NCBI RefSeq assembly: GCF_009707545.1
Contig: NZ_WLYK01000008.1
Coordinates: 62,001 to 126,000 of the forward strand
Direction: 5' to 3'
Source: Nakamurella alba
GTDB taxonomy: Bacteria; Actinomycetota; Actinomycetes; Mycobacteriales; Nakamurellaceae
Length of the DNA: 64,000 nt
A program made the translations under genes and the position numbers. A model generated the notes under the pieces. It was not told the DNA's origin. It made no database searches and worked only from the letters and a program-made list of their open reading frames with translations. Every line of letters starts with the position of its first letter. Within the stretch, counting starts at the first letter, position 1. Of the stretch, positions 33,988 through 42,948 are shown in pieces.

Positions 33988-35646
33988 ATGTTCACCGATG
34001 GTGACATCTCGCAGGACGACGCGGACGACCAGGTCCACACCGGTTTCGTCGCCGACGACCCGATCGACGACGGCACCGATCACACCGGTGTCGATCTCTC
34101 CACCGCCGACTCCGAAGGCCTGGGTGGCAGCCCCGACACGTCGAGCCCGGAAGCGGAGGACCCGGCAGGCACCACGGCCGACCCCTCCGATCCCTGGCCG
34201 CACCCCGGCTACAACGAGGAGGGCGAGCTCGAGTCCACCGACCCGGGCACCGAGGACCCGGTCACCCCGGAGGGGGGTGCGGACCCGGCCACCGGCGACG
34301 ACCTGGTGATGGTGGGTGCGGACGGCAGCGAGGTCTCCCTCGGCGAGCCCAACGTCACCTTCGCCGGCGAGTACGACGCGGTGGCGGTCGAGGCCGAGGA
34401 CGGCAGCGTCGAGGTGTACGCGGACGCCGACCACAACGGCACCGTCGACGTCGCCATCAGCATCCAGCCGGACGGTTCCTTCGGCATCTGGGTCTCCGAC
34501 GGTGCGGGCGGCTGGGACCTGCAGGCCACCGGTGTCGTCGACTCCTCGGGCGAGGCGCAGATCGACGACACCGTCGACACCGGGTTCGCGGACACTCCGC
34601 CGTCGGCGATCGCCGGCGACGCTGCCGGCACCACCGATCCGGTCGGCACCACCGATCCGGCCGGGGCCGCCGGCACCGACGAGCCGACCGCGGCACAGGA
34701 GTACCCCGGAGTGGTGCCCGGTGACCTCGCCGTCGCCGACGGCGACGAGTACATCGACGCCGGCCCGCCGACCGAGGACATGGACGGCGACGGGGTCCCG
34801 GAGACCGCCGTGGTGCAGTCCGACGACCGGATCATCCAGATCTCCGACATCGACGGCGACGGCCGCGCCGACGAGATGCTGCAGGTGGACACCACCACCA
34901 ACGAGGCCGTCATCCTCACCGACGACGGCTCCGGCACCTGGACCGTCGCGGCGCAGGGCACCATCGGCGAGGACGGCGACTTCGTCCCGGCCGACGGAAC
35001 CACCGGGACCGTGCAGGAGGCCGGCACCTCCGACCCGGCGGACTCCCCGGAGATCGTCTTCACCGACGCATCCGGCGAGCAGACCGATCTCGGCGTCCCG
35101 GACCAGGATCTTGACGGCGACGGTGTCCCCGAGTCGGTGCTGGCCCAGGCCGAGGACGGCAGCTACCTCATCGTGTCCGACGTGGACGCCGACGGCGGAC
35201 CGGACCAGATCATCCAGATCGACCCGGACTCCGGCGACGCCACCTGGGCCGTCCCGGACGGCGACGGCGGCTGGGAGGTCGTGGCCACCGGACACCTGGA
35301 GAGCGACGGCAACCTGGTGATGGACGCAGAACCGCAGTCGGCCGTCCAGCCGGCGGGCCACACCACCGAGCAGTCCCAGGGCTCGGTGATGGTGTCCTCG
35401 TCCGGCGGCCAGTTCTTCGATGCAGGGGAGGCCACCCTGGATGCGGACGGCGACGGGGTCGCGGACACCGTGCAGGTACCCGGCCCGAACGACTCGACGT
35501 TGTTCTACCAGGACTCGGACGGCGACGGGGTGGCCGACAAGGCCTGGACCACCGACTCCTCCGGCGAGGTCACTGCGACCTATGTCCTGGATGCGCAGGG
35601 CAGCTGGACCCCGGGCAGCGGCATCGGTGCCGGGTCGCAGTCGTGA
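33988..35646 (+). CDS. Acidic repeat protein with seven DxDGDG-type loops
   Basis: 552 residues from ATG after a good ribosome site (AAGGGGG). There is no signal peptide or membrane segment. After a Thr/Asp/Pro-rich N-terminus come a half unit (DADHNGTVD) and three full units. Each unit has two calcium-loop-like motifs about 22 residues apart (such as DMDGDGVPE and DIDGDGRAD, the first near residue 264), followed by a GGWEVVATGHL-like strand. The loops resemble dockerin, thrombospondin-3 or VCBS calcium sites. It is a paralog of the 36166 gene and lies 90 bp after the dynamin, a position reminiscent of iniB beside iniA/iniC, but I see no sequence match to IniB. Function unknown; surface or cytosolic location undecided. 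Confidence 0.7.
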   Translation: MFTDGDISQDDADDQVHTGFVADDPIDDGTDHTGVDLSTADSEGLGGSPDTSSPEAEDPAGTTADPSDPWPHPGYNEEGELESTDPGTEDPVTPEGGADPATGDDLVMVGADGSEVSLGEPNVTFAGEYDAVAVEAEDGSVEVYADADHNGTVDVAISIQPDGSFGIWVSDGAGGWDLQATGVVDSSGEAQIDDTVDTGFADTPPSAIAGDAAGTTDPVGTTDPAGAAGTDEPTAAQEYPGVVPGDLAVADGDEYIDAGPPTEDMDGDGVPETAVVQSDDRIIQISDIDGDGRADEMLQVDTTTNEAVILTDDGSGTWTVAAQGTIGEDGDFVPADGTTGTVQEAGTSDPADSPEIVFTDASGEQTDLGVPDQDLDGDGVPESVLAQAEDGSYLIVSDVDADGGPDQIIQIDPDSGDATWAVPDGDGGWEVVATGHLESDGNLVMDAEPQSAVQPAGHTTEQSQGSVMVSSSGGQFFDAGEATLDADGDGVADTVQVPGPNDSTLFYQDSDGDGVADKAWTTDSSGEVTATYVLDAQGSWTPGSGIGAGSQS

Positions 35647-35858
35647 CCTCCCGACCGACGATGGACCTGGCCCAGGCCCAGGCCGTGGTCGACGCCATCC
35701 GGGCCGCACTGCCCGAGCTCGGCCGGCAGTCCCGACCGAACGGACCTCGGGTCACCCGGCTGGCCGGGAACCGACCGGTGGCCGCCGGTGGTGGGAACGC
35801 AGCGGCGCCCGCGTTGCCGTCGGCGCTGCTCGCCCTCCGGCGAACGTCCCAGGAATGA
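35643..35858 (+). CDS. Possible small protein of 71 residues
   Basis: GTG at 35643 overlaps the preceding TGA (GTGA), as in other operon joins here; an internal ATG at 35661 is an alternative. Third positions are GC-rich and the N-terminus (DLAQAQAVVDAIRAALPELG) would form a helix. No family is recognised. It ends two bases before a palindrome that could terminate the unit. Could be a chance open frame. Confidence 0.4.
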   Translation: MTSRPTMDLAQAQAVVDAIRAALPELGRQSRPNGPRVTRLAGNRPVAAGGGNAAAPALPSALLALRRTSQE

Positions 35859-35863
35859 TGCCG

Positions 35864-35923
35864 GATCCGTTGCAGTGCAGCGGATCCGGCGCCGCCTGAC
35901 GATCCGCGGCAATGCTGCGGATC
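35864..35923. repeat. Two related 23-bp palindromes, 37 bp apart
   Basis: 35864-35886 and 35901-35923 share the pattern GATCCG-n2-GCA-n-TGC-n2-CGGATC. The first is extended to a 15-bp stem with one G-T pair by flanking GCCG and CGGC bases. As RNA they form tandem hairpins and may terminate the 33988 unit. As DNA they could be paired operators about 245-300 bp upstream of the 36166 start. Confidence 0.7.
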
Positions 35924-36044
35924 GCCGGGCGGAACCGACGGAAGTCGGACAAAATAGACGCAGGGAGCAGGGAACCGAACGGCGGGCGACCCCGTCGGAG
36001 CAGTACAGGCCTTCCGGGAACGCGACAACGCGAGCGCCCGGCTC

Positions 36045-36074
36045 AGTACATCGCAGTACATCGCAGGACATCGC
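36045..36074. repeat. 10-bp tandem repeat, three copies
   Basis: AGTACATCGC twice and AGGACATCGC once, plus a decayed fourth copy. The period is about one helical turn, 92-121 bp upstream of the ATG at 36166, in an otherwise empty 307-bp gap. Same-face helical spacing is what cooperative regulator sites show. Confidence 0.7.
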
Positions 36075-36165
36075 AGCACCGCAGCAACGGAACACAGCGA
36101 CACCGCACACGCAGACCGACAGCCACTTCCCGGCCCACCGGCCGGCCCACGAGGAGTTCACCACC

Positions 36166-37446
36166 ATGCATTTCGACGAGTACAACGACGACGTCCAGAC
36201 CGGCGAGGACATCTCGGTCACCACGCAGAGCGGCACGGTCGACCTCGGCCCCGCCACGTACGACTCCGACGGTGACGGCATGGCCGACTCGGTCGTCGTC
36301 GGCGAGGGCGACATCACCTACGTGGTCACCGATCACGACGGCGACGGCCAGGCCGACGAGATGACCGCCTACGACCAGGACGGCAACCAGATCGACCCGC
36401 AGACCGGCGAGCCGGTCGAGACCGGCTCCGGCAGCATCGGCACCGGCAGCACCGGTACCGGCGGCACCACGGAACCGGGTGAGGATCCCATCGAGGACCC
36501 GAACACCGGCTACGGCACCGCTTCCGGCGACGACGAGGGCATCACCGTGCTGGCCGACGACGGCTCGCAGGTGGCGGTCGGCGATCCCACCGCCGACCTC
36601 GACGGCGACGGCCAGGCCGACACCGCGGTCGTGCAGAACGACGACGGTTCGGTCGTCGGCTACACCGATGTGGACGGCGACGGCCAGGCCGACCAGATCA
36701 CCCAGATCGACGCCGAGGGCAACGTGCTCATCGCGGTCACCGACGGCAACGGCGGCTGGGAGGTCGCGGCGTCCGGGCACCTGGACGAGGACGGCAACCT
36801 GGTGCAGGACGAGAACACCGGCGGCACCGAGGCCGGCTACGGCAACGAGAGCGGCACCGGCTACGGGTCCGAGGGCGGCGCGGGCACGGAGAGCGGCTAC
36901 GGCACGGGCACCGAGAGCGGCACCGGCTACGGGTCCGAGGGCGGCGCGGGCACGGAGAGCGGCTACGGCACGGGCACCGAGAGCGGCACCGGCTACGGGT
37001 CCGAGGGCGGCACGGGCACGGAGAGCGGCACGGGTACCGAGAGCGGCTACGGCACCGAGGGTGGCGCCGGCGGCGACATCACCGTCACCAACGACGGCCA
37101 GGAGTACGACCTGGGCGCCCCGACCGCCGACATGACCGGCGACGGCACCCCGGACACCGTGGTCAGCCAGGCCGAGGACGGCACCATCGTCGGCTACACC
37201 GATGTCGACGGTGACGGCGAGGCCGACCAGATCACCGCCATCTCGCCCGACGGATCCGTCGTGATCGGCGTGCCGGACGGCCAGGGCGGCTGGGAGCAGG
37301 CGGCCACCGGCTACCTCGACGAGGACGGCAACTTCGTGGAGAGCCGGCCGACCGGTGCGGGTGCGCCGGCCGGTGCGGGTGCGGCCTCCGGCTCGGGTGC
37401 CTACGGCACCTCCGAGGAGACCGGCACCGGCAGCTACGGCGGCTGA
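36166..37446 (+). CDS. Acidic repeat protein with six DxDGDG-type loops and a Gly/Tyr/Glu linker
   Basis: 426 residues from ATG, with GAGGAG 10 nt upstream. Three paired-loop units carry DSDGDGMAD/DHDGDGQAD, DLDGDGQAD/DVDGDGQAD and DMTGDGTPD/DVDGDGEAD, each second loop followed by QITxI and (units 2 and 3) a GGWE strand. The units are joined by Gly/Thr/Ser linkers. One linker is a tandem 22-residue repeat (SGTGYGSEGGAG + TESGYGTGTE). There is no signal peptide. It is a paralog of the 33988 protein, with the same unit and loop spacing. A strong hairpin terminator follows. The loops predict calcium binding, but in the cytosol they might be structural only. Function unknown. Confidence 0.7.
   Translation: MHFDEYNDDVQTGEDISVTTQSGTVDLGPATYDSDGDGMADSVVVGEGDITYVVTDHDGDGQADEMTAYDQDGNQIDPQTGEPVETGSGSIGTGSTGTGGTTEPGEDPIEDPNTGYGTASGDDEGITVLADDGSQVAVGDPTADLDGDGQADTAVVQNDDGSVVGYTDVDGDGQADQITQIDAEGNVLIAVTDGNGGWEVAASGHLDEDGNLVQDENTGGTEAGYGNESGTGYGSEGGAGTESGYGTGTESGTGYGSEGGAGTESGYGTGTESGTGYGSEGGTGTESGTGTESGYGTEGGAGGDITVTNDGQEYDLGAPTADMTGDGTPDTVVSQAEDGTIVGYTDVDGDGEADQITAISPDGSVVIGVPDGQGGWEQAATGYLDEDGNFVESRPTGAGAPAGAGAASGSGAYGTSEETGTGSYGG
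36850..37030 (+). repeat. In-frame 66-bp coding minisatellite
   Basis: Two identical-phase 66-bp units (36850-36915, 36916-36981) plus a diverged partial third code the 22-residue linker repeat. Since 66 is divisible by three, gain or loss of units changes linker length without a frameshift. Confidence 0.85.
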
Positions 37447-37482
37447 CCCGGCAGGTCGCACGACGACCACCAGCACGATCCG

Positions 37483-37516
37483 GAGCGGGTCGGTACCCAC
37501 GGGTGCCGGCCCGCTC
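37483..37516 (+). terminator. Hairpin terminator after the DxDGDG repeat gene
   Basis: Arms 37483-37498 and 37501-37516 form a 16-bp stem with two G-T pairs around a tight loop, 37 bp after the stop codon. It closes the Hsp70-dynamin cluster. Confidence 0.7.
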
Positions 37517-37582
37517 TCGGCGTCCGGGTGAGATTGTCCGATTCGTCCGGCGACGGCGCCGTCACGCGGCCAGACTGCCCGC

Positions 37583-38644
37583 ATGACTGCCGTGGACGAT
37601 GTCGAGGGCCGGGTGTTCGGGACGTTGCTGGGGGCGCTGGAGGCGTCATCGGTGACCCTCGGGCACCGATTGGGACTGTGGCTCGCCGTCGACGGGGCCG
37701 GCGGTCCGGTCACCGCGGCGGCGCTGGCCTCGGCCGCCGGGATCCATCCCCGTTACGCCCGGGAGTGGCTGGAGGCCATGGGATCCGCGGGCTACCTGGT
37801 GGTGGCCGACGGCAGCGGTGATCCCGCGTTCTCGCTTGCGCCCGGTGTCCGCGAGGTGCTGGTCGACCCGGATTCCGGGCACAACCTGATGCCGATGCTG
37901 CGCCAGTCCGCTGCCGCGGCGGCCGCGCTGCGCCCGCTCGAGGCGGCCTACCGCGCCGGCGGGGGAGTGGGCTGGGCCGAGTTCGACATCGACATGCGTG
38001 ACGCACAGGGCGATGTCAACCAGCTGCCACTGCGCACCGCGCTGGCCGGCTGGATCCGGGAGCATCTCCCGACCACCGCGGAGAAACTGTCCGCCGGGGG
38101 TCGGGCCGCCGACGTCGGGTGTGGATTCGGTTGGGCGACAGTCGGTCTGGCAGAAGGGTTCCCGGAAGCGACGATCACCGCCTTCGATCCCGACGAGTAC
38201 TCGGCGTCCCGCGCGGCGGAGAACATCACGGAGGCCGGTGTGGCCGGCCGGGCGACGGTGGTGACCGGCCCGATCGAGCCCGACGGGCCGCCGTTCGACC
38301 TCGTCGTGATGGCCGAGATGCTGCACGACGTACCGGATCCGGTCGGTGTGCTGGCCGCTGCCGGTGCCCGGCTCGCCCCCGGCGGCGTCGTCCTGGTCGC
38401 CGACATGAAGGTGGCCGACGACTACGCCGCGCCCGGCGACGAGATCGACCGGCTCTGGTACGGGTTCAGCCTGCTGGTGTGCCTGCCCGACTCGATGACC
38501 GCCCGGCCCAGCGCCGCCACCGGCACGGTCTTCCGGGCCCCCCTGCTGCGGGACTACGCCCGCCGGGCCGGTCTGGACGCGGTGACGGTGCCGGTGGCAC
38601 ATGACTTCTGGACCTTCCACGCCCTCACCCCCGCCGGCCGGTGA
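37583..38644 (+). CDS. SAM-dependent methyltransferase with N-terminal winged-helix region
   Basis: 353 residues. The N-terminal part (about 10-90) has a winged-helix dimerisation look (LASAAGIHPRYAREWLEAMG, then GYLVV). The C-terminal Rossmann domain has motif I ADVGCGFGWATVGLAE (near 173-188), acidic FDPDEY after strand 2, and VVMAEMLHDVPDPVGVLAAA. This arrangement resembles a transcription-factor-like or O-methyltransferase group of actinobacteria. The substrate is unknown. A CAGACT hexamer is 6 nt before the ATG (leaderless). The 3' end overlaps the AraC gene by 20 bp. Confidence 0.8.
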   Translation: MTAVDDVEGRVFGTLLGALEASSVTLGHRLGLWLAVDGAGGPVTAAALASAAGIHPRYAREWLEAMGSAGYLVVADGSGDPAFSLAPGVREVLVDPDSGHNLMPMLRQSAAAAAALRPLEAAYRAGGGVGWAEFDIDMRDAQGDVNQLPLRTALAGWIREHLPTTAEKLSAGGRAADVGCGFGWATVGLAEGFPEATITAFDPDEYSASRAAENITEAGVAGRATVVTGPIEPDGPPFDLVVMAEMLHDVPDPVGVLAAAGARLAPGGVVLVADMKVADDYAAPGDEIDRLWYGFSLLVCLPDSMTARPSAATGTVFRAPLLRDYARRAGLDAVTVPVAHDFWTFHALTPAGR

Positions 38645-39440
38645 CCTCCAGGCGGTAGCCGGCCGGCGGTGTGCCGACCACCCGCGAGAACGCCCGCACC
38701 AGGTGCGCCTGGTCCGCGAAGCCGAGCCGCCTGGCCAGATCCGCCCAGTCGACGTCCGAGCCGGCGTGGGCGGCGGCCGCGGCATCCAGGATGCGGAACC
38801 GTTGGATCACCCATTTCGGGCCGACGCCCACGTACTCGCCGAACAGCCGCTCCAGCGACCGCAGACCGAGCCCGGCCCGGCCGGCCAGGTCGGCGGCGCG
38901 GTGCAACCCGGGGTCGTGCTCGGCCGCGCCCATCAGCTCCGCCACCTCCGCCACCCGCGGATCGGGCGCCGGCGCCAGGCGCCGGAGGAAGTCCGCCGTC
39001 GCCTCGACCATGACCTGCGGGTCGTGGGCGTCCAGCACGGCCCGCACCACCGCGGCGTCGTCGACCCCGAACACCTCCGGCACCGGGCGCATCCGATCGG
39101 TGAGAACGGACACCGGACCGGAGAGGAACGGACGGACGCCACCGGCCCGGAACCGGGTGCCCAGGGTGTGCCCGCGCCCCGACTGCACCCGGACGAACGG
39201 CCGCCGGCGCACGCCGTGCACCCACAGCCCGCCTGCTTCCACCGCCAGGTCCACACAGGGCTGCGGCACCACCTGCTGCCGGTGCGGGGACTCCAGATCC
39301 CAGCCGACGTACCAGAAGTAGTCGACCAGCCCGGCCAGATCCGCGGGCGGCGGCAGCCGACGGATGTCCAGGACCCGGGTGGCGACGTCCGGCCGCAGCA
39401 GCGCATGCGGCCGCCCGGTCGGAGCCGGACGCGTCGTCAT
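38625..39440 (-). CDS. AraC-family transcription regulator
   Basis: 271 residues. The C-terminal double helix-turn-helix (RSLERLFGEYVGVGPKWVIQ, then DLARRLGFADQAHLVRAFSR with VVGTPPAGYR) is AraC/XylS. The N-terminal half starts with a YFWYVGWDLE strand and resembles the DUF6597-type sensory domain. TAGGGT at 39448-39453 stands 7 nt before the ATG, suggesting a leaderless mRNA. Targets are unknown; the overlapping methyltransferase gene is one candidate. Confidence 0.88.
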   Translation of the reverse strand: MTTRPAPTGRPHALLRPDVATRVLDIRRLPPPADLAGLVDYFWYVGWDLESPHRQQVVPQPCVDLAVEAGGLWVHGVRRRPFVRVQSGRGHTLGTRFRAGGVRPFLSGPVSVLTDRMRPVPEVFGVDDAAVVRAVLDAHDPQVMVEATADFLRRLAPAPDPRVAEVAELMGAAEHDPGLHRAADLAGRAGLGLRSLERLFGEYVGVGPKWVIQRFRILDAAAAAHAGSDVDWADLARRLGFADQAHLVRAFSRVVGTPPAGYRLEVTGRRG

Positions 39441-40044
39441 GGCCAGAACCCTAGGAGCCGCGCCCGACAAGAGCAGTGGAGTGCCGGGCGTCCCTGTCAC
39501 CGTCTGCCACTCGACCGCGGTGGACGGTGCGGGATCGGTGCTGTCGAGGACTCCTGGACGATGACCCCTGGGTCCGTTCCGCATCGGGTGCGCTGCGCCA
39601 CGTCGGACGTGGCTGTCGGCACCGGATCCGCGCTGGTGAGGGGCGCCTCGAAGGGCGACTCCCACTCCACCACCTCGAAAAGGCAGATCAGCGTCGATCG
39701 GCGCGCGGATCTCGGTTCCGGCACGGCACCTACCCGACCGGGCAGGTCGGTGCCCTCTGCCCGGCCAGGTCACCCGATCCGCACAGCGCACCGCCGATGA
39801 TCATTTGTCCTGACAGCAGCCAAGCCCGGCCATTGCCGAACACATATCAACATTCGTGTGTGCCATCACGTTTTCTGAATCGATCACTTTCACGATTCTG
39901 TGGCGTGGCCGACACTCCTACCCGCCAGTTCTCCGGTGCCACATGGCTAGTGTCGTCCGAATCCACGCATCTGGACACCCCAGGCCGACGACGTTCCGGT
40001 ACGTGTTCCGATGGAATTCAACGAAAACGAACAGGTGGTCCGGG
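39441..40044 (+). promoter_or_regulatory. 604-bp upstream region of pckG
   Basis: No gene is supported here. The last 250 bp (about 39790-40030) are markedly AT-richer than the window, with runs such as ACACATATCAACATTC and CACGTTTTCTGAATCG. This fits a promoter and regulator-binding zone for pckG, which in actinobacteria is controlled by carbon source. I could not assign a specific operator. Confidence 0.45.
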
Positions 40045-41913
40045 ATGACACTGGTCGACACGCCGCTCGAGGAATCCATCGGCCGACAGGGGGCACCGAC
40101 CTCCGACCCCGCCCTGCTGGCCTGGGTGGCCGAGGTCGCGGCGCTGACCCGCCCCGATCGCATCGTCTGGGCGAACGGCTCCGACGCCGAGTGGAAGGCG
40201 CTGACCGACCAGCTCGTCGACGCCGGCACCATCACCCGGCTGCAGGCCAAGCCGGACTCGTTCCTCGCGCTGTCCGACCCGATCGACGTCGCCCGGGTCG
40301 AGGACCGCACCTTCATCTGCTCGGTCGACGAGGCCGATGCCGGGGCCACCAACAACTGGATGGACCCGGCCCTGATGAAGCAGATCATGACCGGTCTGTA
40401 CGACGGCTGCATGCGTGGCCGCACGATGTACGTGGTGCCGTTCTGCATGGGCCCGTTCGACGCCCCGGTACCGAAGCTCGGCGTCGAGATCACCGACTCC
40501 GAGTACGTCGTCATCTCCATGAAGATCATGACCCGGCTCGGGCACAAGGCCATCGAGCTGATCGAGGCCGGCCAGCCGTGGGTCAAGGCCCTGCACTCGT
40601 TGGGCGCCCCGCTGCGTCCCGGTCAGGCCGATGTCGCGTGGCCGTGCAACGAGACCAAGTACATCGTCCAGTTCCCCGAGGAGCGGGCGATCTGGTCGTT
40701 CGGCTCCGGCTACGGCGGCAACGCGCTTCTCGGCAAGAAGTGCTACTCGCTGCGTATCGCGTCCGCCATGGCCCGTGACGAGGGCTGGCTCGCCGAGCAC
40801 ATGCTGATCATGAAGCTCACGTCGCCCGAGCAGCAGGTGCACTACGTCGCGGCGGCCTTCCCGAGCGCCTGCGGCAAGACCAACCTGGCGATGATGGAGC
40901 CGACCATCCCGGGCTGGAAGGTCGAGACGCTGGGCGACGACATCGCCTGGATGACCTTCGGCAAGGACGGCCGGCTGTACGCCGTCAACCCGGAGTACGG
41001 ACTGTTCGGCGTCGCCCCCGGCACCGGCTGGGCGACCAACCCGAACGCCATGCGCACCATCGAGCAGGGCCACTCGCTGTTCACCAACGTGGCGCTGACC
41101 GACGACGGCGACGTGTGGTGGGAGGGCATGACCGACGAGCCGCCGGCCCACCTCATCGACTGGCGCGGCCGGGACTGGACGCCGTCCGGCCTGGATGCCG
41201 ACGGCAACACCCTCGCCTCCGCCGGATCGCCTGCGGCGCACCCGAACTCGCGGTTCTGCACGCCGATCACCCAGTGCCCGATCCTGGCCGACGAGTACGC
41301 CGACAGCGTCGGGGTGCCGATCTCGGCGATCCTGTTCGGTGGCCGCCGCAAGACCACGGTGCCGCTGGTGACCCAGTCCCGTGACTGGCAGCAGGGCGTC
41401 TTCATGGGCGCCACGCTGTCCAGCGAGACCACCGCCGCCGCCACCGGCGCGGTCGGTGTGGTGCGCCGCGACCCGATGGCCATGCTGCCGTTCATCGGCT
41501 ACGACGCCGGCGACTACTTCGCCCACTGGATCGACGTCGGCAAGGGCGCGGACGCCGACAAGCTGCCGAAGATCTTCTACGTCAACTGGTTCCGCCGGGA
41601 CGCCGACGGCGGCTTCCTGTGGCCGGGCTTCGGCGAGAACTCCCGCGTGCTGAAGTGGATCGTCGAGCGGCTGGACGGGTCCGCCGCCGCAGTCGAGACG
41701 CCGATCGGGCACGTCCCGGCGCCCGGTGCGCTGGACGTCGACGGGCTGGGCCTGACCGTTGAGCAGATCGAGGCCGCGCTGGCCGTCTCGCCCGAGGAGT
41801 GGGCGGCCGAGATCCCGCTGATCGAGGAGTGGTTCGAGCACATCGGCGACACCGTGCCGTCGACCCTGCGCGACGAGCTGCAGTCGCTGAAGCTGCGGTT
41901 GGGCCAGGGCTGA
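40045..41913 (+). CDS. pckG: Phosphoenolpyruvate carboxykinase (GTP)
   Basis: 622 residues, normal for the GTP-dependent form. Marks: [25 protein letters not shown], the kinase-1a P-loop FPSACGKTN with the reactive Cys (C276) and K278, the kinase-2 block GDDIAWM, and the late [25 protein letters not shown] guanine-binding region. It converts oxaloacetate and GTP to PEP, CO2 and GDP in gluconeogenesis, with Mn/Mg. Monocistronic, with a strong bidirectional terminator downstream. The ATG at 40045 gives the usual N-terminus; further GTG codons upstream are not needed. Confidence 0.97.
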   Translation: MTLVDTPLEESIGRQGAPTSDPALLAWVAEVAALTRPDRIVWANGSDAEWKALTDQLVDAGTITRLQAKPDSFLALSDPIDVARVEDRTFICSVDEADAGATNNWMDPALMKQIMTGLYDGCMRGRTMYVVPFCMGPFDAPVPKLGVEITDSEYVVISMKIMTRLGHKAIELIEAGQPWVKALHSLGAPLRPGQADVAWPCNETKYIVQFPEERAIWSFGSGYGGNALLGKKCYSLRIASAMARDEGWLAEHMLIMKLTSPEQQVHYVAAAFPSACGKTNLAMMEPTIPGWKVETLGDDIAWMTFGKDGRLYAVNPEYGLFGVAPGTGWATNPNAMRTIEQGHSLFTNVALTDDGDVWWEGMTDEPPAHLIDWRGRDWTPSGLDADGNTLASAGSPAAHPNSRFCTPITQCPILADEYADSVGVPISAILFGGRRKTTVPLVTQSRDWQQGVFMGATLSSETTAAATGAVGVVRRDPMAMLPFIGYDAGDYFAHWIDVGKGADADKLPKIFYVNWFRRDADGGFLWPGFGENSRVLKWIVERLDGSAAAVETPIGHVPAPGALDVDGLGLTVEQIEAALAVSPEEWAAEIPLIEEWFEHIGDTVPSTLRDELQSLKLRLGQG

Positions 41914-41940
41914 TCATCCGCACCGCGACATCCCCACGAT

Positions 41941-41980
41941 GACAACGGGCCGGAGCGCTGCTGCGCTCCGGCCCGCTGTC
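41941..41980. terminator. Strong bidirectional terminator between pckG and the CoxG-like gene
   Basis: A 13-bp perfect stem (41946-41958 with 41963-41975, TGCT loop) is extended by GACA/TGTC after one mismatch. It lies between convergent genes. Confidence 0.8.
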
Positions 41981-42009
41981 GTTCGTCCGTGGTGCTGTGG
42001 CCCGGAGCG

Positions 42010-42732
42010 CTATTCGGAATCGGCGGAGCGGCGGCGGGTGAGCTTGCGCAGCACGACCAGCGCGACGATCCCGAGGATCACCGGCAGCACCCGCTTGAGC
42101 ACCGGGGCGCCGGCCGACTGCAGCAGGTCGATCGGCTGGGAGCTCGGCGCGGAGACGCGCAGCGGCGCCGACCGCGGGGGCACGGTGGCCGAGGTACCGA
42201 GGGAGGTCGCCGGGGTCTCGCCGACCTCCTCCGCCGCGACCTCGTCCGGGTTCACCACGTCGAGCAGCTCGGCCCCGCCCGCCGGGCGGCCGACCAGCTT
42301 CTGCGACACGGCATCCGCGAACTGGCCGATCAGCTTGTTGCCGACCTCGACCATGACCCCGCGGCCGAACTGCGCCGGCCGACCGGTGATGGACAGGGTG
42401 GTCACCAGGTCCACCGCGGTGCGGTTCGGGTTGATCGGGGTCGCGGTCGCGGTCACCAGCATGGCGGCGGTGGAGGCGGACCGGGCGGCATTGCCGGTGG
42501 CCTCGATCTTGGCGCGGTGTGCGACCGGATCCTTCTCGACGATCCGGGCCTTGCCCTTGTACGTCATCTGCACCGGCCCGAGCTTGATCCGGACCGATCC
42601 GGTGAACTCGTCACCGTTGACCGTCTCCAGCGTCGCTCCCGGGAAGCAGGGGCCGACCTTCTCCATGTCCAGCAGGGTCTCCCACGCGGTCTCGACCCCG
42701 ACCGGTACCTCGAACCGGTGCTCCAGTTCCAC
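42010..42732 (-). CDS. CoxG-like SRPBCC protein with C-terminal membrane anchor
   Basis: The GTG at 42732 is preceded by GGGAGG at 8 nt and is preferred over a TTG 24 bp upstream; the product is 240 residues. Residues 1-145 are a START/SRPBCC domain of the CoxG (CO dehydrogenase subunit G) type: ELEHRFEVPVGVETAWETLL, KVGPCFPGATLE, VKIK-like strand GSVRIKLGPVQMTYKGKA, and TLSITGRPAQFGRG. A Pro/Ala linker leads to a C-terminal helix (VLPVILGIVALVVL). CoxG recruits CO dehydrogenase to the membrane in carboxydotrophs, but no cox genes are here, so it probably carries a lipid-like ligand or anchors another oxidoreductase. Confidence 0.8.
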   Translation of the reverse strand: MELEHRFEVPVGVETAWETLLDMEKVGPCFPGATLETVNGDEFTGSVRIKLGPVQMTYKGKARIVEKDPVAHRAKIEATGNAARSASTAAMLVTATATPINPNRTAVDLVTTLSITGRPAQFGRGVMVEVGNKLIGQFADAVSQKLVGRPAGGAELLDVVNPDEVAAEEVGETPATSLGTSATVPPRSAPLRVSAPSSQPIDLLQSAGAPVLKRVLPVILGIVALVVLRKLTRRRSADSE

Positions 42733-42948
42733 GGCGACAAACCTCCCAGACGACAACTACGGCGGATCACCTGATCGTAGGGCCACCGCGCCCCGCCCAC
42801 CCGGGAGCCCCGACTGTCGAGGCTCCGACGATCGGACGTGGCCCCGGTCACGTCCCGGCCGGTTCCGTGCCAGGATCGGGAGCTGACCGGTCTTCCGGCC
42901 GGGTTCGCGGACGCAGGCCCGGACGGGCCGCCGACGAGGAGGAGAACC

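Noticed and set aside
42010-42732. Evidence for a carbon monoxide dehydrogenase cluster
   Set aside because: The CoxG-like protein is alone; no coxM, coxS or coxL genes are nearby, and SRPBCC proteins with a membrane tail are widespread outside CO metabolism.
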